Counted from the stretch's first letter, positions 32,735-42,900 are shown. The stretch is 64,000 bases of DNA from Lucinisca nassula (GCA_963580285.1 OY757013.1:130383027-130447026), one strand, 5' to 3'. Program-made: numbers and translations. Notes: a model not told the origin generated them from the letters alone.

Positions 32735-33960
32735 ACAATCCCTTTCAAGTTAAGTCTAACCCTAATGTCAAGGTCACTGACTGAACTACTAATGTTTATT
32801 GATTTTACTTTTATTTTAAAGTTTTACATTGAAATTTTCACCCGACCATATTATGGATTTGGTTTATTTTTTCTATGATGACAGATTTGGGTCCAAATTT
32901 ATATTTAACCAAACCCCCATCCATGCCAATGAACTTAAGGTCGATGTCATGGACTTGTACCTTCCTTAAGTGTTAAAGTTTTGCCTTAAATTTTCAAACA
33001 GCTCACATATTCCAAACTGTTTGATGGATTTGGTTTATAATTGGTATGATCAGAAATACCCTACCTCAAATGCAAGGTCATGGACTTAGAAATTTTATAT
33101 CAACATTTTAGTTGAATCTATCCCTAATGTCAAGGTTACTGACTGAACTATTGATGTTTATTGATGTTACTTTTATTTTAAAGTTTTACATTGAAATTTT
33201 CACCCGACCATATTATGGATTTGGTTCATTTTTTCTATGATGACAGATTTGGGTCCAAATTTATATTTAACCAAACCCCCATCCATGCCAATGAACTTAA
33301 GGTCGATGTCATGGACTTGTACCTTAAGTGTTAAAGTTTTGCCTTAAATTTTCAAACAGCTCACATATTCCAAACTGTTTGATGGATTTGGTTTATAACT
33401 GGTATGATCAGCAATACCCTACCTCAAATGCAAGGTCATGGACATAGAAATTTTATATCAACATTTTAGTTGAATCTATCCCTAATGTCAAGGTCACTGA
33501 CTGAACTATTGATGTTACTTTTATTTTAAAGTTTTACATTGAAATTTTCACCCGACCATATTATGGATTTGGTTTATTTTTTCAATGATGACAGATTTGG
33601 GTCCAAATTTATATATAACCAAACCTCCATCCATGCCAATGAACTTAAGGTCGAGGTCATGGACTTATACCTTAAGTGTTAAAGTTTTGCCTTAAATTTT
33701 CAAACAGCTCACATATTCCAAAATGTTTGATGGATTTGGTTTATAACTGGTATGATCAGCAATTACCTACCTCAAATGCAAGGTCATGGACTTAGAAATT
33801 TTATATCAACATTTGTATTATAAGTTTTAATATCTCATATGATGGATCTGGAATGATGCTAGTGATAGGACAAATTTTCGTTCAGCAATAACCCCACTCT
33901 TGCCTATGACCTTAAGGTCAAGGTTATGGACTTGGACCTGTTATGTTAAATGTTTTATGG
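32735..33960. repeat. ~355-bp tandem array, three high-identity units
   Basis: 'CCCGACCATATTATGGATTT' occurs at 32841, 33203 and 33551. 'AATGTCAAGGTCACTGACTG' precedes each. 'ACTTAAGGTCGATGTCATGG' follows. The units differ by only a few bases and short indels, so amplification is recent. The array ends in older single-unit relatives near 33830-33960. Confidence 0.85.
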
Positions 33961-34019
33961 TAGTGATTTGTAGTGAATACAAAAATCTGAATAAAACTAT
34001 AAAAGTAACATATCTCCCT

Positions 34020-34600
34020 GAAAATAGCATACTTTTCTTAGGTGTATTCCTTACTTCCAAAGGATAACTCTTTTATAGAACATACTTTAAGTCACAACAG
34101 CTGATGTGAAGGGAATGTTTCATGGCAGTTAAAAGTCTCCCTGCCCTTCATCATAGAATAGTTTATATTTTCTTGTCCTTTGTGATCATTGATTCCATTG
34201 TGGAATTTTGAAAATATTTGAGGGTCACTAATGAGGCCTAATTGGCCGAAACTAGCTAGTCTGACCCAGAAAACATGTGCACTCCATACTTTTCAGTTCT
34301 GTGGTGTATTCCTTGCTTCGAAAGGATAACCCTTTTAAAGAAAGTCACGACAGCTGATGTTAAGGGAATGTGTGGTGGCCGTAAAATGTCTTCCTGCCCT
34401 TCATCATAGTGCAGTTTATATTTTCTTGTCTTTCTGGATCATTTATTCCATTGTGGAGTTTTGAAAATACTTGAGGGTCACTGATGAGGCCTAATGGGCC
34501 AAAACTAGCCAGTCGGGCACAGAAAACATGTAGACTCCATGCTTTTCAGTTCTGTGGTGTATTGGATAACCCTTTATTTATATTTTGGTTGTTCTCTACA
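34020..34600 (-). repeat. R259 tandem repeat, about 2.3 units, minus orientation
   Basis: 'GTGGTGTATTCCTTGCTTC', 'AAAGGATAACCCTTTTA', 'GAGGGTCACTAATGAGGCCT' and 'GGCCGAAACTAGCTAGTC' are reverse complements of the unit at 22640-23330. Confidence 0.85.
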
Positions 34601-35207
34601 GTTTAGAATATAAAAAAGATAGACATGCTGTTTAAAAAGTGTTTTTAGCTCACTTGAGCACAAAGTGCACAAGGAGAGCTATTGTGATCATCCTAAGTGA
34701 GCTGTGCGTCAGTCGTGCGTCATAAGTCGTCAACATTTACTTTGTGCAACCTCTAGAGGCCACAGTTTTAATCTTGTCTTTATGAAACTTTACCAATTTG
34801 TTTGTCTTGATGATATCTCAGTCAAGTACGAATATAGGTCATGTTGGATCAAAAACTAGGTCACTAGGTCAAAGTTTGTTAAAACCTGTGCACCCTAGAA
34901 ACCGCAGTTTTGTTTCAATCTTCATGAAACTTCACCTGAATGTTTGTCTTGAGATTTCTCGGTCAAGTTCGAATATGGGTCATGTCGGATCAAAAATGAG
35001 ATTGCTGGGTCAAATTTCGTTAAAGAATTGTGTGTACCTTAGAAACTGCAGTTTTTCTTCAATCTTGAAACTTCACGAGAGTGTTTGACTTGATATCTGG
35101 ATCAATTTCGAATATTGGTCTTGTGAGGTGAAAATCTAGGTGACTAGGTCATATTTAAAACCTTGTGTGCACCGTAGAGGCCACAGTTTGGCTTCAATCT
35201 TCATGAA
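34601..35207. repeat. TTAGCTCACTTGAGC block and ~141-bp tandem array
   Basis: The hairpin-like 'GCTCACTTGAGCACAAAGTG' at 34649 starts a dispersed repeat. From 34780 about 3.5 units share 'TTCATGAAACTTCACCTGAA', 'AATATGGGTCATGTCGGATC' and 'CTAGGTCACTAGGTCA'. The unit is cut by the inverted SINE-C pair at 35208 and resumes near 35826. Confidence 0.65.
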
Positions 35208-35713
35208 ACTTAAGCTGAACGTTTGTTTGATTTGTGGTTTGACGTCTCCTCAACACTGTGTAGGTTATTTTGGAGGTGTTGCTTCCAGTTTGGCGGGTCT
35301 TTTACCCGACACTGAGATGAAATGACATCTCAAGCCCTGCCACCCAATGAAACCAATATGGCTTATAAACATGGCGGCCGACTAGCACTGCTTTGCCTGG
35401 GCAGGCTTAGATCCTGTAAGTGGTTTACCCAAGTACTGGTAAACCACTTACAGGATCTAAGCCTGCCCAGGCAAAACTTTGGTAAACCACTTACAGGATC
35501 TAAACCTGCCCAGGCAAAGCAGTGCTAGTCGGGCCGCCCATGTCTATAAGCCCTGTTGGTTTCATTGGGTGGCAGGGCTTGAGATGTCATTTCATCTCAG
35601 TGTTGGGTAAAAGTCCCACCAAATTGGAAGCAACACCTCCAAAATGACCTACACAGTGTTGAGGAGACGTTAAACCACAAATCAAACAAACAAAACAAAC
35701 GTTCAGCTTAAGT
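35208..35713. repeat. 506-bp inverted duplication of SINE-C plus flanking DNA
   Basis: The left arm (35208-35430) is a minus-oriented 5'-truncated SINE-C. The right arm (35438-35713) is its inverted copy. The symmetry continues outside the SINE: ACTTAAGCTGAACGTTTG on the left against CAAACGTTCAGCTTAAGT on the right. The right arm also holds a ~46-bp local tandem copy of GGTAAACCACTTACAGGATC plus adjacent bases. Independent insertions would not share inverted flanks, so a fold-back duplication is inferred. Confidence 0.85.
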
Positions 35714-35828
35714 AACGGCCCAGTCAACACTATTTAGGTAATTTTTGAGCTGGTCAGTTTTTTATCCACAATTTTTCTTGTCAGGCATATACGTAAGCGG
35801 TTAACCAGTAGGGTGCACATTCTTTTGC
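35714..35828 (-). mobile_element. SINE-A 3' fragment
   Basis: Tail-side block: 'ACGGCCCAGTCAACACTATT', 'GAGCTGGTCAGTTTTTTATC' and 'GTAAGCGGTTAACCAGTA'. The tRNA head is absent. Confidence 0.7.
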
Positions 35829-36415
35829 TTCAGTCTTAATGAATCTCCACCTGAATATTGGATTAAGATGTCTTAAATCTTAATCAGAGTGTTTGTCCTG
35901 AAAAGACAGAATTTAAGTTAGAATATGGGTTAAGTTGGAATTATGGGTTAAATCGGGTTAAAGACTAAGTCATCAGGTCGTATTGCTTTAAATGACTCGG
36001 GTGAACGATTAAAAGGCCATCGTGGAAAGATCAAAAGGTAATTTTCTGTGCAGAAAAAAAAATAACATGGTCATTGAAAATAAACCGAACTCTGAAGGTC
36101 ATTTTATTCACTAAAAAAGGACATCCTAGCAGTTAATTTGTTCACTTTTCCCTCAAATTTTAAGATAGTCAAGATGAAAACAGTAGCTGTTTCTCACGTG
36201 GTCAATCATGTAGGTTTTTGTCTAAAATGTTCAACCTTGTATAAGGAACATGTATACTGGATGCATTAATTAAATTTAGGACTGGCAGGTACACCAATAT
36301 CAACACATAGAGTATAAATGCTGCATTACTGTGACCAAAACGGGCGTGTAAATGGAATTCTTCAACCTTGTAACATACACCCAATTGTGTTTTATGGACT
36401 ACAGTTTGGGCACAG
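35829..36415. other. Remnant of 141-bp array, then no feature
   Basis: 'TCAGTCTTAATGAATCTCCA' continues the 34780 family to about 35990. The rest is unassigned. Confidence 0.4.
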
Positions 36416-36726
36416 CCGGCCTCGGTAGCTTAGTCAGATGCACGTCTGCCTGGTGATCAGGTGGACTCGGGTTCGATACCTGTCGCGGTCGGCAATATTA
36501 TTTCATGGAGATTGATCATGAAATCTTTTCTTCGACGATTCTCTCCCTTTCACTGTTTCAAGAAGGGCAGTTGTCAGTTTCTGGTGAAATATTGTGCACT
36601 GTACTGGTAAACAGATTTCGTATAAGCCGTCCCAGCACAAGTATGGATAGGAAAACTGACTTGCTCAACAATGACCTAAATAGTGTTGACTGGACAGTTA
36701 AACTCTTAATACAAACAAACAAAACA
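36416..36726 (+). mobile_element. SINE-A, full length
   Basis: A box GGTAGCTTAGTCAGATGC, B box TCGGGTTCGATACC, body as at 5279, tail 'GTGTTGACTGGACAGTTAAA' and (CAAA)n. Possible 8-bp target duplication GGGCACAG / GGACACAG with one mismatch. Confidence 0.82.
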
Positions 36727-36835
36727 ATATGGACACAGTTTTACTTCTGGTTTTATCTGCTTAGCCAGATAATGTGTGAAAGATGGTAAAAAAATAATTG
36801 CTAGGAAGCTCTGCTATATTATGTTGAAATGCCCA

Positions 36836-37290
36836 ACAGCGACGGGATCCCATTGTGCTTTTAAACATTTTTTGGTGGAAGGTTATGGGAATTTATATGA
36901 CAATGGCTGACAATGACGGTATCTACAATGTTTATGGGATGTTACATGAAACAGTATCCCAGAGTGCTTATATATAGTTTTTGTTAATGGAAGATTTATG
37001 GGATATTATATGAAATGTCCCATAGTGACGGTATCCCACAGTGCTTATATATAGATTTTGTTTTTGGAAAGTTAATGGGATATTATATATGAAATGTCCC
37101 ATAGTGACGGTATCCCACAGTGCTTATATATAGATTTTGTTTTTGGAAAGTTAATGGGATATTATATATGAAATGTCCCATAGTGACGGTATCCCACAGT
37201 GCTTATATATAGATTTTGTTTTTGGAAAGTTTATGGGATATTATATATGAAATGTCCCATAGTGACGGTATCCCACAGTGCTATATACAG
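36836..37290. repeat. 79-bp minisatellite
   Basis: CATAGTGACGGTATCCCACA recurs at 37021, 37100, 37179 and 37258 with nearly identical 79-bp units. Two older diverged units precede them (36836-37015). Confidence 0.9.
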
Positions 37291-37449
37291 TTTTTCTATG
37301 TTTAAAGGTTAAGCAATAAAATCTTTTTATATTTACAATCTGTGCATCAAACTACTCCCGAGTACAAAATTTCATTTTGTTAGGCCTATTAGAAAGGCGA
37401 TGTCCCATAAAACATCTCACGGACAGAGTACCCATATACCACCTCATAG

Positions 37450-37531
<82 letters not shown>
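37450..37531. repeat. (TA)n microsatellite, about 40 units
   Basis: Uninterrupted TA dinucleotides ending directly at the start of an RT fragment. Confidence 0.95.
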
Positions 37532-37533
<2 letters not shown>

Positions 37534-37761
37534 TTAAATCTAAGTGGTTATGAAATTCGGGGAAATACTCTCAAATGGATAGATTCCTTTCTTTGCTACA
37601 GAAAACAGCGCATTGTTGTTAATGGTGAAGCAGAGTGGGCACCAGCTTTGTCTGGAGTCCCGCAAGGGGCTGTTCTTGGTCCACTGTTATTTTCCCTGTA
37701 CATCAATGATATTTCCACTGACATTGACTCAGAAATGAGACTGTTCGCATATATAGTGAGT
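37534..37761 (+). pseudogene. RT fragment of CR1/L2/Jockey-type LINE
   Basis: The open frame from 37534 includes GNTLKWIDSFL, an RT motif B segment SGVPQGAVLGPLLFSLYIN, and DIDSEMRLFA, breaking just before the expected catalytic ADD. It is the same family as the minus-strand LINE at 38935-40800, which has LGPLLFSLYTNDIS and LFADDC. Both ends are lost: a (TA)n tract lies at the left and an 80-bp local duplication starts at 37735. Confidence 0.8.
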
Positions 37762-37895
37762 TCTTAAAGTCGCATTGGCCTTCTATGAAGAAGTATCTGA
37801 GCTGAGATTTCGAAATGAGACTGTTCGCATATATAGCGAGTTCTTAAAGTCGCATTGGCCTTCTGTGAAGAAGTATCTGAGCTGAGATTTCGAAA
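37735..37895. repeat. 80-bp direct duplication at the end of the RT fragment
   Basis: ATGAGACTGTTCGCATATAT starts at 37735 and again at 37815. Both units end GCTGAGATTTCGAAAT. They differ by about three bases. Confidence 0.9.
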
Positions 37896-38149
37896 TTCAC
37901 GAAATCCACAAGACCTAACAAGTTTTAATATAATTGTTAACCACACAGAGTGAAGTAGGCTTACAATGATATGCATCATTTTCATATTCCTTTTAGTACC
38001 TTTTTGTTGACTGGGAATCTTCTTATGCCCTGATGGCTTATAATTCCCCATCGGCGCCGTAAGTATTGATGTCACAGGTTTCGGTTTGGGATGAATTAGC
38101 AGATGCCTAATATGCCAAATTTGTTCATTCACTGGCTGTCATAAAAACG

Positions 38150-38245
38150 CCTATATGATTTTTACCCCCTTAAACCCCACTTTTATGCAGTAAAACCGGG
38201 GGTTACAGGGTTGAACATTATCTTACTGAGAACACTGGGGTTAAG
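38150..38245. mobile_element. Half-copy of the ACGAAAACACGCC MITE family
   Basis: 'AAAACGCCTATATGATTTTT', 'ACCCCCTTAAACCCCACTTT' and 'GTAAAACCGGGGGTTACAGG' match the left half of the element at 51950-52221. Confidence 0.55.
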
Positions 38246-38349
38246 GCGAAATCGGAAAAAAAGAAAAAGCATGAAAACCTATACAATAATCATGTAACTA
38301 CGGTAGGCATCTTAAACCTTCACATTATGGTTCTTCATGTACTGCGGGG

Positions 38350-38521
38350 TGGTAGGGGAAGGGCAACAGCCACGTCCCGATCCGAAGGATGGTGCAGTTT
38401 GAGTCATTTATCCCTGCAAATAATGCAAGTGGAGCATATTCGACACCGCAATTTTATCATCGAACATACTGCCTCTAGCATGATTGGCAAGTGTACTAAC
38501 CACTGAGCTGCCACGCTCCAC
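38350..38521 (-). mobile_element. SINE-H, tRNA-like head, single copy seen
   Basis: The reverse complement begins GGAGCGTGGCAGCTCAGTGG (A-box region), with TATGTTCGATGAT as a weak B box. No second copy in this window, so the family boundary is uncertain. Confidence 0.4.
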
Positions 38522-38650
38522 GTGGTCCTGCATGGTGTGTGAAAGCAATTTGACTTGTCACCAGTAACGAATCTGATTCTGATGAGGCGATACTAACGGG
38601 GACCCGCCTTAGCATTCTGTGAAGGAGTAACGAGGCTGAGATTCTGTTTC

Positions 38651-38694
<44 letters not shown>

Positions 38695-38695
38695 T
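38651..38695. repeat. (TTA)n microsatellite at SINE-F tail
   Basis: About 15 TTA units directly abut the tail of the minus-oriented SINE-F. Confidence 0.9.
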
Positions 38696-38696
38696 T

Positions 38697-38924
38697 ATTT
38701 TATTTTTTTTTTTGGTTTTACGGCCCTTTCAAGATTATTTCATTCATATCGAGCCGATTGTTAATCAGAGGTGGGCGAAAACCGGAGTATCCGGAGAAAA
38801 AACCACATGACCTTCAGTTGAAGAACTTGGCGTCTCACCTATAACCCGAGCGAGACTCGAACCACAGCGGTGAGACCTAATGATCAGGAGTCAGCGCTCT
38901 TAGCCACTAGGCCACAGAGACCCG
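38697..38924 (-). mobile_element. SINE-F, tRNA-derived
   Basis: Reverse complement head TCTGTGGCCTAGTGGCTAAG (A box) and GTGGTTCGAGTCTCG (B box). The body has CTCCGGATACTCCGGTTTTC. The tail is GGGCCGTAAAACC followed by A-rich sequence and (TAA)n. Confidence 0.75.
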
Positions 38925-39601
38925 ATTATTCTGGTATTCACGAAGCCCACAAGACTTTTATTCAGAATCAGAATTGTTACGGGTGACACGTCAAATGACA
39001 TTTATACACCAGGACCTGTGATATGGAAAGTTAGTCCCTAGCTCTAACCAAAGAGCTACACAATCCTCAGCACCTTCGGCCGTCGAAATAATCGATTCAG
39101 GAAGGGCATTCCAATCTCTAATGGTTCCGGGGAAGAATGATTCTTTGTAAATGTCAGTTCTTGCAATAAGTGTCTGAAACGTCATTGAGTGGTGCTTTCT
39201 ACAGTGCATGGCTGGGGGAACAAGGTCATCTGTTGGGATGCTTGCAGCCCCTTTAGACCTTGGTATACGAGTATGAGCCTACTGTCTCATCTCCTTTTCT
39301 TGAGAGACTCCCATCTTAATTTTCCTAGAATTCCAGTCATGCTCCCAGTTTCAAAGTAGCAATTTCCTGTTACAAATCTAGCAGCTCTATTCTGAACGTT
39401 TTCAATTTCTTCATTAAGGACCACTCCGCTTGGGTTCCAGATGCACCTACCATATTCCAAGATTGGGCGAACAATTCACCTTTATGCTGCCTCTTTTACA
39501 TCCTGAGGGCACTGATGAAGATTTCGCCTCAGGAAACCAAGCGTTCTGTTCGCCTTTGTACACATGTTGCTAATGTGTGTAGTTCATCACAAATCGTGAG
39601 T

Positions 39602-39843
39602 TTTTTTTTGTTTGATGTTTAACGTCCCCGTCAACACTGTAAAAGTCATTTTGGAGACGTTGCTTCCAATTTTGTGGGACTTTTACCCGACATTGAGATG
39701 AAATGACATCTCAAGCCCTGTCGCCCAATGAAACCAATAGGGTTTATTAGCATGGACGGTCCGCCTCCCACCGAGGTTCATGGACAGGCTTAGATCCTCT
39801 AAGCGGTTTACCAGTACAAGTGTGCGGGCCGGATTCGGGTCTG
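39602..39843 (-). mobile_element. SINE-C inserted in LINE
   Basis: Lies in the LINE C-terminal coding region with a 7-bp direct repeat CGTGAGT at 39595-39601 and 39844-39850. The SINE 5' head (about 50 bp) is missing. It is younger than the LINE copy. Confidence 0.85.
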
Positions 39844-39849
39844 CGTGAG

Positions 39850-40560
39850 TGATTGTCACTCCAAGGTATTTTATGGAATTCACAATTTCGAGGACCGTTC
39901 CCTCTAAGGTGTAAGAAGCCTCAATTTAATTTATTCTTTTCCTAGTTATCTACATTATATTTCATTTCACGGGTTGAAATCTCATGCCCCATTTTCGTGT
40001 CCAACATCCTAATCTATCTATATCCTTCTGAAGTTTCATTGAGTCCTCAGTATCTCTGATTTCCCGATAGCAAGCACAGTCGTCTGCGAACAGTCTTATT
40101 TCCGAGTCAATTTCAGTGGAAATATCATTGGTGTACAGGGAGAACAGCAGCGGACCAAGAACAGTCCCCTGGGGGAACCCCAGATAAAACTGGCGCCCAT
40201 ACTGAAGATTTACCATTAACAACAAGACGCTGTCCCCCCCCCCCCCCCCAACCCCCCCACCCCCCCCCCCCCCCCGACAAAAGTTTATATTCATCCAAGT
40301 GGATCATGATGTTTGAACAGATTATGTGTTCAAGCAATTTACATAGAACACAGGTCAGTGACACCGGGCGATAATTCCGAGCAAGAGCCCTGTCTCCATT
40401 TTTTAAAAAATTGGACAGATGTTCGCTAGGAGCCATTCTTTGGGAATTTCACCCGTATCGAGAGATTGTTGGAAAAGAGGAGCCAAAATTGGACCTAACT
40501 CGTTTGCTTGTTCCTTCAGGACTCTAGGATGAAACTCATCAGGCCCTAAAGCTTAAGACG
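39850..40560 (-). pseudogene. LINE reverse transcriptase region, disrupted
   Basis: Contains the RT fingers/palm blocks NYRPVSLT and LGPLLFSLY and the catalytic FADD (F-A-D-D in place of Y-A-D-D) on the minus strand, followed by a MKLQKDIDRLGCWTRKWGM type thumb segment. Between the first two blocks a G-rich run (poly-C on plus) replaces normal sequence, and the frame shifts around it. The reading frame ends near 39962 and resumes in another frame up to the SINE insertion. The fragment at 37534-37761 belongs to the same family. Confidence 0.8.
40233..40276. repeat. Poly-C tract (G-rich on minus)
   Basis: Runs of 7-18 C separated by AA or A. On the minus strand it could form G-quadruplexes. 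Its length is likely to vary or to be mis-assembled. Confidence 0.9.
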
Positions 40561-40905
40561 GGTTCAAGCCTTAAAGTAACTCAAGATCACTCCCGCCGAG
40601 GATACAACAATATTTTCCACGAAAGGGGCCGATCTTCCAGTCAATGGAACCTCGTTGAACTCAGTTTTATTAAATGCATCATTGAATTAACCAGTCAATT
40701 CCTCTGCCCTTTCAGAGCCCTAGAATGTTCAAATAAATGATAGCTCAGTTCGACGATCATCCGGGGTGAGCATCCTCGGGTTGTCACTCAGGTTTAGAGA
40801 CGTCCTGTTCCATGCATCCATTCATGCGGTTGACCGTGGGTGTTCACGGCATGTTTTTGCAATGGTGTGGATTTTAGATAAAGATAACACCACCTGCTTA
40901 CTTAC

Positions 40906-41040
40906 CAAGTAATTACAGGCATTTTCCAGTCTGGAGAAACGAAGGACTGGATAAATTTGAAGTTTTGCGCTCTCCAAAAATTTTGTTTTCAGTAATACGG
41001 CAAACCGTTGTATCAAAATGTTGTTGTTGTATACTGCGTA
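40906..41040 (-). other. Candidate first exon, minus strand
   Basis: On the minus strand AAAATGCCTG lies just before CTTG|GTAAGT (boundary 40906/40905). The start ATG would give only six codons before the donor. It is supported only by the splice consensus and the nearby CCAAT boxes. Confidence 0.2.
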
Positions 41041-41072
41041 CCAGTTTTCCGGCGAACTTCAACAATGAACCG

Positions 41073-41099
41073 GGAACCAATCGGCAATGACCAATCAAC
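41073..41099 (+). promoter_or_regulatory. Paired CCAAT boxes, possible divergent promoter
   Basis: Two CCAAT boxes on the plus strand (AACCAATCGG and GACCAATCAACG) 16 bp apart. Consensus GTAAGT donors lie on the plus strand at 41220 and on the minus strand at 40905, so transcription could leave in both directions. No TATA box is obvious. The call rests on motif geometry only. Confidence 0.35.
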
Positions 41100-41119
41100 G
41101 TCGTGATTACTGGACGGCG

Positions 41120-41219
41120 AGTTTGACAGCTGATTCTGTTGTAAACACAGCGACTGTATTTTACTAAAAAAAGTCGAATTTTTACGTTTTAAGTTGGTTC
41201 AAGGGAAAAGTCATCGGTG
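41120..41219 (+). other. Candidate non-coding first exon, plus strand
   Basis: Ends CATCGGTG|GTAAGT at 41219/41220. It lies 20-120 bp downstream of the CCAAT pair and upstream of the small ORF at 41832. The exact transcription start is unknown. Confidence 0.25.
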
Positions 41220-41831
41220 GTAAGTTGAAGGATAGATAGTAGTTGATTGAAGCCTGTCCATTACAGTTGGTGTTCTAAAGCTTTTATGAGGTAAATCGTG
41301 GAAAATACACAATTTATTATAGATCGGTGCTGCCACAAAGTTGTCCGACTAAAGATAATCTGGCATATTTTTCAACGAATGTCACAAAGGGGAGGGTGTG
41401 GGATGTTATATTTTGTTTCATTACAAACCTGTAAGCCTATAGACATAATACAACCACCAGAAATGCTGCAGTTTGAAGGACTTCTTTGGCTGTACAAGCT
41501 GTATGAAGATGACCCATTTTTTCCCATTTGGGAGTTATAGACCTTGTCTAGCTCTTAGACCCATATATTGGGAAAATTTCTAAAATTGCTTATTTTTGGT
41601 TGATTTTGGTCATTTCACATATTTCGGACATTTTTGGCAAAACAACGTGCCAAGAACCTGTGCATTGGGACTGTTCAAGTGGTCTTAAGACCATTTGTTT
41701 GTGGTCGGGATTGTTCAAACCCATCTTTGTGATAAAAAACTACATTTGAACAGTCCCTACAGGAATCTAGTATATATTATAAGTCAGAAGTCAGATTTGT
41801 CTTTTCACATTAAGATGAAAGAAATTTTACA

Positions 41832-42020
41832 ATGGCAGTAAACGGAGACAGGCATTTCTGCCGGCAAATCGTTAGACCGAATGACTACGTGTTGCTTAGA
41901 TGTCAGGACACCCAGTGCATCTCTAGACAGACAAAGAACAGGTCATTCTATCATACGCGATACGCAGACCGATTTGGGCGCTCGTTGAGCTCATATTGCA
42001 AAAGATGCATATTCGTTTGA
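41832..42020 (+). CDS. Candidate 62-aa Cys-rich protein, uncharacterised
   Basis: ATG in a good context (ACAATGG), 62 codons, stop at 42018-42020, and AATAAA at 42048-42053 only 28 nt later, as expected for a last exon. Cysteines at residues 10, 24, 29, 56 and 59 (C-x4-C and C-x2-C pairs) could bind a metal. The stretch TKNRSFYHTRYADRFGR is Arg/Tyr rich. There is no signal peptide or membrane segment. A polypyrimidine acceptor (TTGTCTTTTCACATTAAG, ending 41814) and the donor at 41220 would make a two-exon gene with the CCAAT promoter at 41073. No family is recognised. No other copy is visible in the window, which argues against a transposon origin. It may still be a chance ORF. Confidence 0.4.
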   Translation: MAVNGDRHFCRQIVRPNDYVLLRCQDTQCISRQTKNRSFYHTRYADRFGRSLSSYCKRCIFV

Positions 42021-42047
42021 TGGGTGTCTGTGGTATTTTTCATCGCA

Positions 42048-42053
42048 ATAAAA
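42048..42053 (+). terminator. AATAAA polyadenylation signal
   Basis: Sits 28 nt after the stop of the 62-codon ORF. Placement fits, but single AATAAA matches are common in AT-rich DNA. Confidence 0.35.
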
Positions 42054-42811
42054 CGAATTGAATTTTATAACCCTTTTGGTATTGAATGGAATCGTTTCCC
42101 TTTATATTCCACAGGAGTCGAAATTTAGTGTCAGTTACATGTAGTTATTTGAAGAAATTTATTGAATATGATGAACGTTCTGCATTAAATGAAAAGTAGA
42201 AGTAAAACAAAAATCAGGAATCGATACAATTAACTTACTCCACCAAATTAAAATATTACATGGCGTTATTACACTCTCAGACGCGACGTCATATGATAAT
42301 AAAGCTTATTACATGTATTACAAGCATACATTTACTGCATCTGTTACTTTTACGGACACCTCACCTTTGTAATGAACGTAGACTGGAACACAGACCGATC
42401 ATACACCCACTGGCTGCAACTCTCCGTTGATACATTAAGGGGGTGTGACAAGTTGTTATACGCCGTTTCATTGTCACCCGTGTACCTCTCACAAGATGAC
42501 AGCGACCATTTCTCAGCTTTGTGGACCCACGGTATGGACTGGTTGATACGAATCCTGTGCCAATCACCTTGTTCTTTGTATGTATCATTGCTAAGAGATG
42601 TTATTGTACATCTGAAAATAAATTATGAAATAATAAATTCAGCTAGTTCACGAGAAAAAAAGTACCTATTATATATGGACACGAAACATCAGTACCATAC
42701 GCGACCAAGCGCACTGTCGCTATCGCCTCTGTTGATAGTGGTAAGCATGGAACAGATCATGCGTCTAGTTCATTATCAGCAACATATCAGCCCATATCAC
42801 TGTTCAGCGAT
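42054..42811. other. No firm feature; R520 end at 42180-42240
   Basis: 'AAATCAGGAATCGATACAAT' near 42210 is a terminal piece of R520. A 148-codon ORF at 42372-42818 has no recognisable domain. Confidence 0.4.
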
Positions 42812-42900
42812 TCATTGACGACTGATCAATGATAAGACGGCGACTGGTCAGCGACTGATCGGCGATCGATCGGCGACTTGTCGCGGACCGGTCACCGACA
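42812..42900. repeat. Degenerate GATCGGCGACTG cluster, left
   Basis: Words GCGACTGGTCAGCGACTGAT, CGGCGATCGATCGGCGACT and GTCGCGGACC follow one another at 10-15-bp spacing. A related, mainly opposite-orientation cluster lies at 43830-44130. Confidence 0.6.

Larger units (their letters stand above)
38935..40800 (-). mobile_element. Decayed CR1/L2/Jockey-type LINE
   Basis: Read on the minus strand from about 40800 downward, it encodes in broken frames: GPDEFHPRVLKEQANELGP, GEIPKEWLLANICPIF, NGDRALARNYRPVSLTCVL, then LGPLLFSLYTNDIS, RLFADDC, IEASYTLEGTVLE and SIKYLGVTI, and finally NRTLGFLRRNL, NVQNRAARFVTG and FPGTIRDWNALPESI. This is the order of a LINE ORF2 from the RT N-terminal side to the C-terminus. 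The copy is disabled by frameshifts, stops, a poly-C tract at about 40233-40276 that disrupts the RT domain, and a SINE-C at 39602-39843 inserted after KYLGVTI. No endonuclease domain was found. Confidence 0.82.

Noticed and set aside
36836..37290. Regular repeats resembling a CRISPR array
   Set aside because: Units are 79 bp with no variable spacers, and the window is animal DNA. It is a minisatellite.
37764..38132. 122-codon minus-strand ORF
   Set aside because: Overlaps the 80-bp duplication and LINE-derived flank. No domain and no splice support.
42372..42818. 148-codon ORF
   Set aside because: No domain, unusual composition, and no splice or polyadenylation support. Could be chance in a low-repeat stretch.
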